Assembly: GCA_900078375.1 (NCBI GenBank)
Contig: FLQS01000002.1
Coordinates: 1-64,000, forward strand
Reading direction: 5' to 3'
Length of the DNA stretch: 64,000 nucleotides
From: an uncultured Mycobacterium sp.
GTDB lineage: Bacteria > Actinomycetota > Actinomycetes > Mycobacteriales > Mycobacteriaceae
Below, one piece after another: positions 52,940 through 62,309 of the stretch; the first letter of the stretch is position 1, and every line of letters starts with the position of its first letter. A model generated the notes under the pieces. That model ran no database searches. It saw only the letters and a program-made list of their open reading frames with translations, and was not told the origin of the DNA. A program made the position numbers and the translations under genes.

Positions 52940-54148
52940 ATGGATTTCAGTTTCACCGAAGAGGATGAAGCGTTTCGGGACGAGCTTCGCGGGTGGCTCG
53001 ACAGCCAACTGCCACCCTTCCTTGAGCAGTGGAACCGCGACGATGGGGTGTCAGTCGCGAGCGACTTCAACCGGAGCCAGGAGCGGCGCCGTGATTGGCA
53101 GCGTCGACTCAACGAGGGACGGTGGGCCGCCATCAACTGGCCGCTCGCATGGAACGGGCGTGAAGCGACGCCGGTGCAGAATGCCGTCTACGCCGAAGAG
53201 ATGGCTCGCGTGCGCGCGCCCGGCCTCTACAATCCCAATGGGATCTGGCAGATAGGTCCGATGATCCTGCAGTGGGGAACCTCTGAGCAACAACAACTGT
53301 GGCTTCCCTCGATCCTCACTGCCACCGATCACTGGTGTCAGGGATTCAGTGAGCCCGATGCCGGTTCGGACTTGGCCAACATCGCTACGACCGCGATCGC
53401 AGACGGTGACAGCTACGTCATCAACGGTCAGAAAACCTGGATCTCCTCGGCCCACTTGGCAACCTGGGGCCTGTTTCTATTACGGACCGATCCCACGGCC
53501 ATCAGGAGGGGCGCCAAACACGAGGGGATCACCGCGTTCATCCTCAACCTGAAAACCCCGGGCATCCAGTGTTCCTCCATCCGCGACATGACCAACGACA
53601 CGATGCTCAACGACGTGTACTTCACCGACGTTCGCATCCCCCAGTCCTACCGACTCGGCGAGGAAGGACAAGGCTGGTCAGTGGCCATGAGTACGTTGGG
53701 CCATGAAAGAGTGGGCACGGCAGGGCTTTCCGTGACCATGGCGGGTGACCTCAAGGCGCTGATCAGCCTCGCCCGCAGTCACAACCCCGACGCGTTGCGT
53801 GACCCGGCGCTGCGTCACCGAATCGGCCGGCTGCACGCCGAGATCGAACTCACCCGGCTGCTGAACTACCGGGCGCTCACTAAAATCGTGAAGGGTCAAC
53901 CCAACTGGCCCGAAGTGCCGCTGGCCAAACTGCAGTGGTCGAGCATCTCGCAGTCGCTGGCCGAACTTGCGATCGACGTGCTCGGCCCCGCTGGCTTACT
54001 GGGCCCCAATGCGCCTGGCGCAATCGACAACGGCAGCTGGGTTCGCAATTACGCGTGGCAGCGGTACACCTCGATCGGCGCAGGGGCGACCGAGATCCAG
54101 AAGAACATCATCGCGAAGAAGGCGATGAAACTTGCTGCGAGCCGGTGA
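52940..54148 (+). CDS. Acyl-CoA dehydrogenase, long subunit
   Basis: A 402-residue FadE-type protein. WCQGFSEPDAGSDLAN, the QKTWISSAHLATW strand and the C-terminal GAGATEIQKNIIAKKAMKL are intact. It begins 15 nt after operator B2 and is coupled to the CoA transferase gene by a GTGA overlap. It likely pairs with the divergent product at 51806 and dehydrogenates a CoA ester made by the fused transferase. Confidence 0.9.
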   Translation: MDFSFTEEDEAFRDELRGWLDSQLPPFLEQWNRDDGVSVASDFNRSQERRRDWQRRLNEGRWAAINWPLAWNGREATPVQNAVYAEEMARVRAPGLYNPNGIWQIGPMILQWGTSEQQQLWLPSILTATDHWCQGFSEPDAGSDLANIATTAIADGDSYVINGQKTWISSAHLATWGLFLLRTDPTAIRRGAKHEGITAFILNLKTPGIQCSSIRDMTNDTMLNDVYFTDVRIPQSYRLGEEGQGWSVAMSTLGHERVGTAGLSVTMAGDLKALISLARSHNPDALRDPALRHRIGRLHAEIELTRLLNYRALTKIVKGQPNWPEVPLAKLQWSSISQSLAELAIDVLGPAGLLGPNAPGAIDNGSWVRNYAWQRYTSIGAGATEIQKNIIAKKAMKLAASR

Positions 54149-56331
54149 CACTCATCAACGACGCACCGATCGCGATCCCGCCGACAACGCGCGCCCTGCC
54201 GCTCGATGGCGTTCGTGTCGTTGATCTGTCGTCGTCGCTTGGCGGTGCGTACTGCACGAAGCTGCTCACCGATTTGGGTGCCGACGGCGTGGCGATCCGC
54301 GGCACCGTCGGCGGCAGTCCGGTCGCAGGATCGAGTGAGCTCGACGACTACCTTCGTACGTCGCAGAGCATTGCGATGGTAGACGACGAAGCGGCGTCAG
54401 ATGATCTGATTGCGGACGCGCACATCGTCGTCGATGACGCCCTCGCCGGAAGAATTGTCCACCGCAACCGTGCGGTCACGGTGCTGATCTCGCCGCTCGG
54501 CGGTGGGGGGCCCGACTCTCTGCTGGATCTGCCGGAGGACGTGTTACAGGCACGTTCGGGATCGATGGCAGCCCACGGGCACAAATGGAAACCGCCGTTG
54601 CGCGTCGGCGGTCGACTCGGCGAATGGACATCTGGCGCCTATGCCGCACTGGGCGCCGTCACGGCCTGGTACCGGCGTGGCCCGGGCACCTCGGAGACGG
54701 TCGATGTCTCGGTCTTGGAAGCCATACAGCTCACCTTTCTTTCGGCCCCGACTTTGTCGGCGACGTTTCCGGGAGGAGCCAAACGCGCTCGCCGCTTCGT
54801 GATGGTGCCATCGATCCATCGTTGCGCCGACGGCGAATTCGTCGGCTTAAGCACTTTCTCGCCACAACAATGGTTTGCGCTCCTCGACGTAGTGGGGCGA
54901 CCTGACCTCAAAGACGATGGCGCCCTGACGGTTCCGATCGTTCGGATTAAGCGGCGCACCGAAGTCCTTGCGGTTTTGGACAGTTACCTGGCCGCGCATA
55001 CCGTCGGCGAGGCGGTGGCCGCGTTCGAGGCGGCCAGGGTGCCGGTGGTTCACGTCGGCCCGGCATCAGGCTTGCTGCAGCTTGAGCACGCCCGGGCGCG
55101 TTCTATGTTCACCGTGCAACCCGGCAGTAACTTCCTCCGTCCCCGAAGTCCATTTCGCTTCAGTAGCAGCGCCGACCGGCCCATGGAGGCCCCGAGGGCC
55201 TTCGACGGCTGGTCGCGGCCAGCGGCGATTGTTGCGGTTCCAGACTGCTCTCCACCTGTACCGGCGCGACCATTGGCGGGATTACGCGTCATCGACCTCA
55301 CGCAGTTCTGGGCCGGTCCGTATGCCACCTCTTGGCTGGCCGCGATGGGCGCGGATGTCATCAAGATCGAAAGTTCGAAACGCCCTGATTCCATGCGCTA
55401 TTCGTCGTTCGTCGCCCATGATGACCCAGAGTTTGTCGAGAAAAGCGCAATGTTCCATATGAACAATCTCGGCAAGCGCAGCGTCTGTCTCGATCTCGTC
55501 AACGAAGATGACCTGCGGCGGGTCAAAGCGCTCATCGCCGACGCCGACATTGTTGCCGAGAACTTCACTCCGCGAGTCATGGACCGCTTCGGCCTCGGGT
55601 GGGATGGCGTCCACGCACTCAACCCGCGCGCAATCTACCTGCGGATGCCCGCGTTCGGTCTCGACGGACCGTTGCGGGATCGGCCTGGTTTCGCCACGAC
55701 GATGGAGCAGTTGACCGGTCTGGCCTGGGTGACGGGATACTCCAATGAAGAGCCAATCGCCCCGGGCGGCATCATCGACCCACTGTCGGGTGTACACGCA
55801 GCCATCGCCGTAATCGCAGCGCTCGACCGTCGGCGCACTACCGGCGCCGGGACGCTCATCGAGGTCTCGATGCTCGAGGTGACCGCCGCCATCACCGCGG
55901 AACAGATAATCGACCACCAGGTCAGCGGCAAAGTTCACGCCCGGCACGGCGAACGTGGAACCTACGAATGCGCCGGCGACGATACCTGGATCACGGTGGA
56001 CGATGAGCATGATCCCCTCTCGGCCCGAGAGCGGGCCGAGTGGTGCGCGCGACGAGAACCAGAGGTCGCCCTGGCGGAACTGCGCGACATCGGCATCGCC
56101 GCGGCGATCGTCGCACCGCCATGGGCACCGCTCGATGACCCTCAATTGGCCGCACGGGAATTCTTCACCAGCATCAACCATCGCATCGTGGGCGAGCACC
56201 AATATCCTGGATTCCCGATGCGAATGAGCAGAGGCCAGATGCCGTGGTGGTCAACGCCGGCACCCACGCTGGGCGAACACACCGACGAGGTTTTGGCAAC
56301 GCTGGACGAATCGCACCCTGGGGGCAAGTAG
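54145..56331 (+). CDS. Fused double-domain class III CoA transferase
   Basis: A 728-residue protein made of two CaiB/BaiF-type halves. Half one (about 1-370) starts LPLDGVRVVDLSSSLGGAYC; half two (about 372-728) starts LAGLRVIDLTQFWAGPYATS with ADVIKIESSKRPD. At the place of the canonical catalytic Asp, half two reads RPGFATTMEQLTG, so either another acidic residue serves or the half is inactive. The GTG start overlaps the upstream stop. Fused forms are known in actinobacteria. It would activate a pathway acid by CoA transfer. Confidence 0.85.
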   Translation: MTLINDAPIAIPPTTRALPLDGVRVVDLSSSLGGAYCTKLLTDLGADGVAIRGTVGGSPVAGSSELDDYLRTSQSIAMVDDEAASDDLIADAHIVVDDALAGRIVHRNRAVTVLISPLGGGGPDSLLDLPEDVLQARSGSMAAHGHKWKPPLRVGGRLGEWTSGAYAALGAVTAWYRRGPGTSETVDVSVLEAIQLTFLSAPTLSATFPGGAKRARRFVMVPSIHRCADGEFVGLSTFSPQQWFALLDVVGRPDLKDDGALTVPIVRIKRRTEVLAVLDSYLAAHTVGEAVAAFEAARVPVVHVGPASGLLQLEHARARSMFTVQPGSNFLRPRSPFRFSSSADRPMEAPRAFDGWSRPAAIVAVPDCSPPVPARPLAGLRVIDLTQFWAGPYATSWLAAMGADVIKIESSKRPDSMRYSSFVAHDDPEFVEKSAMFHMNNLGKRSVCLDLVNEDDLRRVKALIADADIVAENFTPRVMDRFGLGWDGVHALNPRAIYLRMPAFGLDGPLRDRPGFATTMEQLTGLAWVTGYSNEEPIAPGGIIDPLSGVHAAIAVIAALDRRRTTGAGTLIEVSMLEVTAAITAEQIIDHQVSGKVHARHGERGTYECAGDDTWITVDDEHDPLSARERAEWCARREPEVALAELRDIGIAAAIVAPPWAPLDDPQLAAREFFTSINHRIVGEHQYPGFPMRMSRGQMPWWSTPAPTLGEHTDEVLATLDESHPGGK

Positions 56332-56350
56332 CGGTTCCGGTCCCCTGAAG

Positions 56351-57505
56351 CTACCGCGACAGGATTGTCGCCGAGGCTGTGCCAGGCGCGCCGTAAACCT
56401 GGGCGATGCCCACTCGCGGACGGGTCGGAACCTGGCGATCACCGGCCTGACCCCGCAGTTGCCGGACCAGTTCATGGACCTGTCGCAATCCCGAAGCCCC
56501 GATGGGCTCACCGTTGGCGATCAGGCCACCGTCGGTGTTGACCGGAAGTGGACCACCAATCTCCGTGGCACCCTCGGCAACCAATTTCTCCTGGTCCCCG
56601 TCCGCACACAGACCGGTCTCGGCCATGTGGATGATCTCGGCCCCGGCGTCGGTGTCCTGCAACTGGGCGATGCCCACATCTTCGGGCCCGATCCCGGCGG
56701 CCTCGTAGGCGGCCTTGGCCGCATACACCGTCGGCGAGCAGTCCTCGTCGACGGCCGCCGACGTGGCATGCACCTCGTAGGCGCCGTAGCGGCGAGTGCG
56801 GATCTCACTGGCACGCACGAACACCGGCATGTCGGTGAACTTGTGGGCGATATCCGCGCGACACATGATCACCGCCGCCGCACCCTCGTCGGGCGCGCAG
56901 AACATGTACTTGGTCAGCGGGTAGTTGAGGACCGGTGAGTTCAGAATCTCCTCCTCGGAGAGCGTCTGACGCCGGAACGCATTCGGATTCAGTACCCCGT
57001 TGCGCAGGTTCTTGGCGGCCACCTTGGCCAGCGTGGCCTGCGAGATGTGGTGATCGTGCAGGTACCTGTTCGCCTTCATGCCGAAAAACTTCGTGGTGAC
57101 GAACTGCCCATTTTCGCCATACCAGCGCGGCAGACCCAGCGTGGCCGGCTCGTCGGTGAACGCCCCGCGGGGATGCTTGTCCATCCCGAGTGCGATGCCG
57201 ATGTCGTACTTACCCAGCCGGATGGTGTCGGCGGTCTGTTGAATCGCGCTCGCCGAGGTGGCGCAGGCGTTGAACACGTTGGTGAACGTGATGCCGGTCA
57301 ACCCGACCAGACGAGTGACCGCGTCGGGGTTGGAGATCTCGTGGCTGCCACCGAAGCCGAACTGGATGTCTTTCCACTGCACGCCCGCGTCGTCGAGCGC
57401 GAGCTGAATGGCTTCGGCGCCCATCTGCATGGCGGACTTGTCGAACCGGCCGAAGGGATGCAGACCGACCCCGATGATCGCTACCGCGGTGTCAATTCCT
57501 GTCAT
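56351..57505 (-). CDS. Thiolase-superfamily protein (lipid-transfer/Ltp2-like)
   Basis: A 384-residue non-decarboxylating thiolase-fold protein. The nucleophile region is NACATSASA with Cys81, and the C-terminal PVNTDGGLIANGEPIGASGL is typical of SCP-x-like thiolases and of the mycobacterial Ltp2-type aldolases. It overlaps the DUF35 gene by 4 nt; Ltp2-type proteins work with a DUF35 partner to cleave a beta-hydroxy-acyl-CoA. A partial broken copy lies at 40704-41070. It is the last gene of the GntR-controlled operon. Confidence 0.87.
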   Translation of the reverse strand: MTGIDTAVAIIGVGLHPFGRFDKSAMQMGAEAIQLALDDAGVQWKDIQFGFGGSHEISNPDAVTRLVGLTGITFTNVFNACATSASAIQQTADTIRLGKYDIGIALGMDKHPRGAFTDEPATLGLPRWYGENGQFVTTKFFGMKANRYLHDHHISQATLAKVAAKNLRNGVLNPNAFRRQTLSEEEILNSPVLNYPLTKYMFCAPDEGAAAVIMCRADIAHKFTDMPVFVRASEIRTRRYGAYEVHATSAAVDEDCSPTVYAAKAAYEAAGIGPEDVGIAQLQDTDAGAEIIHMAETGLCADGDQEKLVAEGATEIGGPLPVNTDGGLIANGEPIGASGLRQVHELVRQLRGQAGDRQVPTRPRVGIAQVYGAPGTASATILSR

Positions 57506-57933
57506 GGTTGTGCCTCCGTTACCACCGGTCGAAATGCGAAAGTGATGATCTCGTCGCCGCGTTCGTTCGTCGCCAACGGCACCATGGTCAGTTCGACCTC
57601 CATCCCGAAGGCCAGCTTCGCGGGATCGCTTTCGGTCAGTCGGCCTTCGACGCGCACAACATCGCCGAGTTGCACGAGTCCGACGCCGAAGGGAGTGAAG
57701 TCGGCACCGGTCGGCCCGGCGTAGGGCGGCCCCGGCGGAAAACCCTGCGTCGTCCAGGCCACGACAGTGCCGCGGCGCGGCAGCAGAACGTCAGACACGG
57801 TGGCGACACTGCATTGTGGGCAGCGGGCCTGGGGCGGAAAGGCCACGGCCTGACACGCGCCGCAGCGGCTGCCGATGAGCTGCGGGTCATCGTCGGGCCA
57901 CGTCGAGATCTCGGGAGCGAGCGCTATTGCCAT
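57502..57933 (-). CDS. DUF35 OB-fold zinc-ribbon protein, thiolase partner
   Basis: A 143-residue acyl-CoA-associated OB-fold protein. The zinc ribbon is CGAC and CPQC (SRCGACQAVAFPPQARCPQC) near residues 22-43. The OB-fold strands LPRRGTVVAWTTQGFPP and VRVEGRLTES follow. Such proteins form complexes with thiolase-like enzymes, as in ChsH2-Ltp2 in steroid degradation. There is no attached MaoC domain here. It lies between the aldehyde dehydrogenase (56 nt upstream) and the thiolase (4-nt overlap). Confidence 0.88.
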   Translation of the reverse strand: MAIALAPEISTWPDDDPQLIGSRCGACQAVAFPPQARCPQCSVATVSDVLLPRRGTVVAWTTQGFPPGPPYAGPTGADFTPFGVGLVQLGDVVRVEGRLTESDPAKLAFGMEVELTMVPLATNERGDEIITFAFRPVVTEAQP

Positions 57934-57989
57934 CTGGCGTCCTTTGGGCTGGGCCGGTAGTCCGGTAGCTTCGTGAATATCGTTGCAGA

Positions 57990-59465
57990 TCAGACGGTTT
58001 CGTCACCCTTTGTCAGGGCAGGCAGCCTGCCTGCGCTGACGACGGTCTGCAGCTCGGTGTATTCAGCCAGACCTTCCGCACCGAATTCGCGACCGATGCC
58101 GGACTGTTTGAAACCGCCGAAGGGACTGGCGATGTCGAGCATGTACATGTTGATGCCGTAGGTACCGGTCCGGACCTGTCCGGAGATCTCCAGCCCATGG
58201 GCAACGTCCTTGGTCCAGACCGACCCGGCCAACCCGTAGGCGCTGTCATTCGCGATGCGCACGGCCTCGTCTTCGTCGCTGTACTTGATCACCGTCAGCA
58301 CCGGACCGAATATCTCGTCACGCGCGATCGTCATGTCGTTGGTGGCGTCGACGAACAAGCTGGGCCGGACGAACCATCCCCGCGCCCGCGGCGAATCCTC
58401 GCCGCCGACAACCAGCTTCGCACCCTCGTCGATGCCGGTGCGGATATAGGACTGCACCCGGTGCTGCTGGCGTTGCGAGACGAGTGGGCCGACGTCGGTA
58501 GCGGGATCGGTAGGGTCCCCGATCGCCAGTGAGGACATCATGTCGCCGAGCGCGTCGACGAGTTCGTCATGTCTGCGCTCACTGACCAGGATGCGCGTCT
58601 GAGCCACGCACGCTTGGCCATTGTTCATTAGGCTGGCCATCTTGAGACCGGCCACGGTCTTGTCGATCCTGGCATCGTCGAGGACGATCGCTGCCGACTT
58701 GCCGCCCAATTCAAGGCTGTACCGCTTGAGCTGCTCACCGCACACCGACGCGATGTGCCGGCCGGTCGCCGAGCTCCCGGTGAAGGCGATCTTGTCGACA
58801 CCGGGATGGCGCACCAGCGCGTCGCCGGCCTCGCGCCCACCGGGAATGACGGACACGACCCCGTCGGGCAGACCCGCCCGTTCGACCATCTCCGCGACCA
58901 AGAGACTGTCCAGCGGTGTCTCCGGCGCTGGCTTGACGATCACGGTGCAGCCCGCGATCAACGCGGGAATCAGCTTGGGCATCAGCAGATTTTGCGGAAC
59001 GTTCCACGGGATGATGATGCCGACGACGCCGACAGGGACGCGACGAAGATGGACCTCGCCCAGGGTGCCTTGCCGGCGTTCGTCCCACGGGAACCCGTGC
59101 GCGGTCTGCACCGCCAAGCGCATCATCGTCGCCGCGCCGGCCGCCTGCCCCAATCTACTGAAGCTCGCCGGCGAGCCCATCTGTGCGGTGATCAGGTCGG
59201 CCATCTCGTCGACGTGTTCGGCGTAGATCGCGGCGAGACGTTCGACGGCGTCGATTCGTTCAGTCACCGCCAACCGTGGCCATGGACCATTGTCGAAGGC
59301 ATTCCTGGCAGCCAGCACGGCGCGGTCGACGTCGGCGCTCGTGCCGGCAGGGACATGCGCGATGGGCTGTTCGGTATACGGTGAGATCACCTCGATGCGC
59401 TCGTCGCTGCACGGCTCCTGCCATGAGCCCCCGATGAAGATCCGGTCGTAGGAAGGAACTTTCAC
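57990..59465 (-). CDS. NAD(P)-dependent aldehyde dehydrogenase
   Basis: A 491-residue ALDH. The catalytic Cys286 is in NNGQACVAQT and Glu252 in LELGGKS; IPWNVPQN and FTGSSATGR are intact. It overlaps the Rieske gene upstream by 4 nt. An aldehyde released by the adjacent aldolase-type thiolase or by oxygenase action would be oxidised here to an acid. Confidence 0.9.
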   Translation of the reverse strand: MKVPSYDRIFIGGSWQEPCSDERIEVISPYTEQPIAHVPAGTSADVDRAVLAARNAFDNGPWPRLAVTERIDAVERLAAIYAEHVDEMADLITAQMGSPASFSRLGQAAGAATMMRLAVQTAHGFPWDERRQGTLGEVHLRRVPVGVVGIIIPWNVPQNLLMPKLIPALIAGCTVIVKPAPETPLDSLLVAEMVERAGLPDGVVSVIPGGREAGDALVRHPGVDKIAFTGSSATGRHIASVCGEQLKRYSLELGGKSAAIVLDDARIDKTVAGLKMASLMNNGQACVAQTRILVSERRHDELVDALGDMMSSLAIGDPTDPATDVGPLVSQRQQHRVQSYIRTGIDEGAKLVVGGEDSPRARGWFVRPSLFVDATNDMTIARDEIFGPVLTVIKYSDEDEAVRIANDSAYGLAGSVWTKDVAHGLEISGQVRTGTYGINMYMLDIASPFGGFKQSGIGREFGAEGLAEYTELQTVVSAGRLPALTKGDETV

Positions 59466-60430
59466 GAGCTCACCGTCTCAATGCTGGAATACGACCGCTC
59501 GGCCCAGTTGCGGAATTCGGTGATCGCGCGCTCACCCCGGGCCAACGCCGGCTTGTCGCGATAGACTTTGGCCTCCCAGATCGGAATGTCCTGTTCGATC
59601 TGTTTGCAGAAGTCGCGGGCGAAGCCCATCCCGAGCCGGGTCTTCTCGCCCGTATCGGGATCAAGGGAGACGAAGAACGTGTACCGGGCATCGACACGTT
59701 CACCGTCGATCGGGGTGACGGTGAGCACCGTGCATGACTGACCTAGGCCGCGGTGGCGCACCACATCGATGCCCATGCCGTACAACTCGGAATCCACCGC
59801 GCCGTTGACCGGCCCTCGGGGCGTCTCGAAGTTGACCTCCGCCACAGCGCGGAAATTCGGGCCCTCGTGTTCGACATCGAGGTTGCCGAACGCCGAAACC
59901 CCGTGCACGGTCGCAAAATGCGCGATGTCGACCGTGTTCTCGAAGACTTCCTGGGGATGCGAGCGAAAGATCCAGCGCGCGTCCTCCGGCGCGTAGAACT
60001 CGAACGCCGGGTCTTCAGCCTCGGGAATCTTGGGTAGCTCCCATTCGGGCTCGCCACCGTCTTCGCTGTGCCACACAAAGATCATCCCGGCGCGCTCCAC
60101 CGTGGGCCAAGCCGCCAGCCTGGCGATTCGGTTGGGGCCCTTGGCGTATGGAATCTCGACGTTGACACCGTCGCCGTTGAATCGCCAGCCATGGAACGGA
60201 CAGATCACGCAGTCGTCGCTGACTTGGCCACCCACCGCGATATCGGCACCCAGGTGGGGACAATGCGCGTTGAGCACATACGCCGTGCCCGATTCGCCGC
60301 GGTAGCAGATCAGTTGCTGTCCGAAGTAGTGCAGCGAGACGATCGCGCCTGCAGTGACGTCGCGGCCATAGGCCACCTGGAACCACCCTTTGGGGTAGTT
60401 CGAAAAGGGGAACCGCTGGGGCTCCGGCAT
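59462..60430 (-). CDS. Rieske oxygenase (KshA-type)
   Basis: A 322-residue terminal oxygenase. Rieske ligands are C57-P-H59 and C77-P-F-H80. The mononuclear iron motif is N165-x2-D168-x2-H171-F-x3-H176. The spacing and short length fit the KshA/steroid hydroxylase-like group rather than the classical aromatic dioxygenases. It is the first gene of the minus operon, with a cluster of palindromes at 60461-60490 just upstream. No matching reductase is present in the window. Confidence 0.9.
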   Translation of the reverse strand: MPEPQRFPFSNYPKGWFQVAYGRDVTAGAIVSLHYFGQQLICYRGESGTAYVLNAHCPHLGADIAVGGQVSDDCVICPFHGWRFNGDGVNVEIPYAKGPNRIARLAAWPTVERAGMIFVWHSEDGGEPEWELPKIPEAEDPAFEFYAPEDARWIFRSHPQEVFENTVDIAHFATVHGVSAFGNLDVEHEGPNFRAVAEVNFETPRGPVNGAVDSELYGMGIDVVRHRGLGQSCTVLTVTPIDGERVDARYTFFVSLDPDTGEKTRLGMGFARDFCKQIEQDIPIWEAKVYRDKPALARGERAITEFRNWAERSYSSIETVSS

Positions 60431-60460
60431 CGCACCACCCTTTCAGAACGCAGGCCAGAT

Positions 60461-60490
60461 GTCTATCATACTATCATAGTAAAGATAGAC
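60461..60490. promoter_or_regulatory. Nested palindromes, candidate GntR site G1
   Basis: GTCTATC (60461-60467) and GATAGAC (60484-60490) form outer arms, and TACTATCATAGTA (60469-60481) is an inner 13-bp palindrome. On the minus strand the element contains CTTTACTAT (60476-60484), also present upstream of the gene at 62341. It lies 31 nt before the Rieske gene start. A weaker related stretch, TTTAGTAAG at 60626, precedes the GntR gene. Confidence 0.5.
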
Positions 60491-60704
60491 ACCTGGACCA
60501 CGAGATGTAGCGCAGAGACGGGAAGACCTTGACCGACGCGCTAGCGACTATCCTCAACATCGGATTAGCCACTGCGACAGCAGAATTGCACTCGTCGGCG
60601 CGCCCATCGAGACCAATACTGCTAATTTAGTAAGATTGCGCTCACACTGGGTTCGCTCTCGCGTAGGAGGGCTCCCATCGTAGGTATCCAAAGCGAGGTC
60701 AAGC

Positions 60705-61520
60705 ATGAAGAACGTATCTGCCGGGCGTGAGTCACGGCGCCGGCTGACATCACCACGTATCGCGGAAACGGTGGCCGATGAGCTGCGCCGCCAGATCGTG
60801 GATGGCGAGCTCGCCGATGGGGACCTACTCCCCCCGCAGGCCGTGCTGGTCGAGCATTTCAACGTCAGCCTCGTCTCGCTGCGCGAAGCGCTGCGCATCC
60901 TGGAGACCGAAGGCCTGGTGTCGGTGCGCCGGGGTAATCAGGGCGGCGCGGTGGTGCACGCGCCGACCAAGAACAGCGCGGCCTACATGCTGGGGCTGGT
61001 GCTGCAGAGCAATCAGGTGCACCTCAGCGACCTTGGCGATGCGTTGCGCGACCTCGAGCCGTCGTGTGCCGCGCTGGCCGCTCAGCGCACCGACCGGGTC
61101 CGGACCATCGTGCCCGAACTGCGCCGGATCAACACCGAGATGGCCGAGCGCCTCGACGATGGACCGTCGTTCACCGATCTGGGCCGCCAGTTTCACGACG
61201 CGGTCGTGCGCGGCTGTGGCAACGCTACCGTCACCGCGGTGGTCAGCAGCCTCGAGGCGCTGTGGAGCAGCCATGAACAGCGCTGGGCCGAAAAGGCCTC
61301 CGCCTCTGGTGAATACCCGTCGCCAACACAGCGCAAGGCGGCACTCAAGGCGCACACCGCGTTGACCGACGCCATCGAATCCGGTGACGCCGAGCGCGCC
61401 CGGCGGGTCGCGACCCGCCATCTGGCCGACGCGCAGACGTTCGTGTTGTCCGACGACGCAAGTACCCGGGTCATCACTGCCTCACCGCCACAGGCGATGG
61501 CGGGCTGGCGTTCGCAGTAA
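60705..61520 (+). CDS. GntR-family regulator, FadR subgroup
   Basis: A 271-residue GntR regulator. The winged helix spans about residues 18-88 (ETVADELRRQIVDGELADGD, LVSLREALRILETEGLVSVRRG), followed by a helical FCD ligand-binding domain with LRDLEPSCAALAA and FHDAVVRGCGN. It is divergent from the Rieske/ALDH/DUF35/thiolase operon and 19 nt before an SDR. It likely represses both directions and the dehydrogenase pair at 62341 until a CoA ester or acid is present. Confidence 0.9.
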   Translation: MKNVSAGRESRRRLTSPRIAETVADELRRQIVDGELADGDLLPPQAVLVEHFNVSLVSLREALRILETEGLVSVRRGNQGGAVVHAPTKNSAAYMLGLVLQSNQVHLSDLGDALRDLEPSCAALAAQRTDRVRTIVPELRRINTEMAERLDDGPSFTDLGRQFHDAVVRGCGNATVTAVVSSLEALWSSHEQRWAEKASASGEYPSPTQRKAALKAHTALTDAIESGDAERARRVATRHLADAQTFVLSDDASTRVITASPPQAMAGWRSQ

Positions 61521-61539
61521 TCGACGGGAAGGCTGGCAC

Positions 61540-62256
61540 GTGCGCAATGCGATTGTCACCGGTGGCAGCGGCGGTATCGGCAAGGTAGTCGGTCGCCGGC
61601 TGGTCGAGTGCGGGTATGACGTGCTCCTGACGGCGCGCCGGGAAGGTCCGCTGCGGGCGGCCGCCGACGAGATCGGCGCCCGGTGGGCGGTGGCTGACGC
61701 ATCAGATCCTGACAGCTTCCCCACCGCGCTGAGCGACTGTGAGCGGGTCGATCTCGTGGTGCACGCCGCCGGGGTGCTTGGCGGCACCTACGCGCGCAGG
61801 CAGACCTTCGACCAGTGGCGGACCATCATCTCGGCCAACCTCGACTCCTGCTTCGTCGTGACGCAGGCGGCCCTGCCGCTGATGCGACCGGGTTCCCGGT
61901 TCATTTTTCTGTCGTCCTCCGCCTCCTACGAACCGATGCCCGGCCGGACGGCGTATTCGGCGTCGAAGGCGGGGATGAATGCGTTCGCCCGCGCGCTGGC
62001 GCTCGAGGTCGACCGCGACGGCATCGTGGTCAACATAGTCACGCCCGGACCGGTGGAAACCGAGATGCTGGAAGACGTTCCGTTCGAGATGTTCGCGATC
62101 ACCGCCGCCGACGTCGCCGACACCGTGGCGTGGCTGGACACCGTGCCGCCCTCGGTCGACCTGCCCGAGATCCGGCTCAACGCCATCACCCGCGGCCCCT
62201 CTGCCCGCCCGCCTGTGGTGCCTCCGGAAGCGCACCGCCGCGCGGTCAGTAACTAA
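61540..62256 (+). CDS. SDR family oxidoreductase
   Basis: A 238-residue SDR. VTGGSGGIGKVV lies near residues 6-17, HAAG near 75, and the catalytic Ser and YSASKAGMNAFARALA segment near 145. A GTG start at 61540 follows GGGAAGG; the longer frame is GntR shadow. The C-terminus lacks the usual GxxxxVDGG, reading RLNAITRGPSARPPVVPPEA. It lies 19 nt after the GntR gene, so it is probably co-transcribed. Confidence 0.87.
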   Translation: MRNAIVTGGSGGIGKVVGRRLVECGYDVLLTARREGPLRAAADEIGARWAVADASDPDSFPTALSDCERVDLVVHAAGVLGGTYARRQTFDQWRTIISANLDSCFVVTQAALPLMRPGSRFIFLSSSASYEPMPGRTAYSASKAGMNAFARALALEVDRDGIVVNIVTPGPVETEMLEDVPFEMFAITAADVADTVAWLDTVPPSVDLPEIRLNAITRGPSARPPVVPPEAHRRAVSN

Positions 62257-62258
62257 CA

Positions 62259-62290
62259 CCCCCCGGCTGACCCCTTCGCCGCCGGGTGGG
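62259..62290 (+). terminator. GC-rich hairpin after SDR gene
   Basis: CCCCCCGGC at 62259-62267 pairs with GCCGGGTGGG at 62281-62290 with one mismatch, and is followed by TTTGA. It lies just after the SDR stop at 62256. Confidence 0.45.
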
Positions 62291-62309
62291 TTTGACGTCG
62301 CATCATCTA

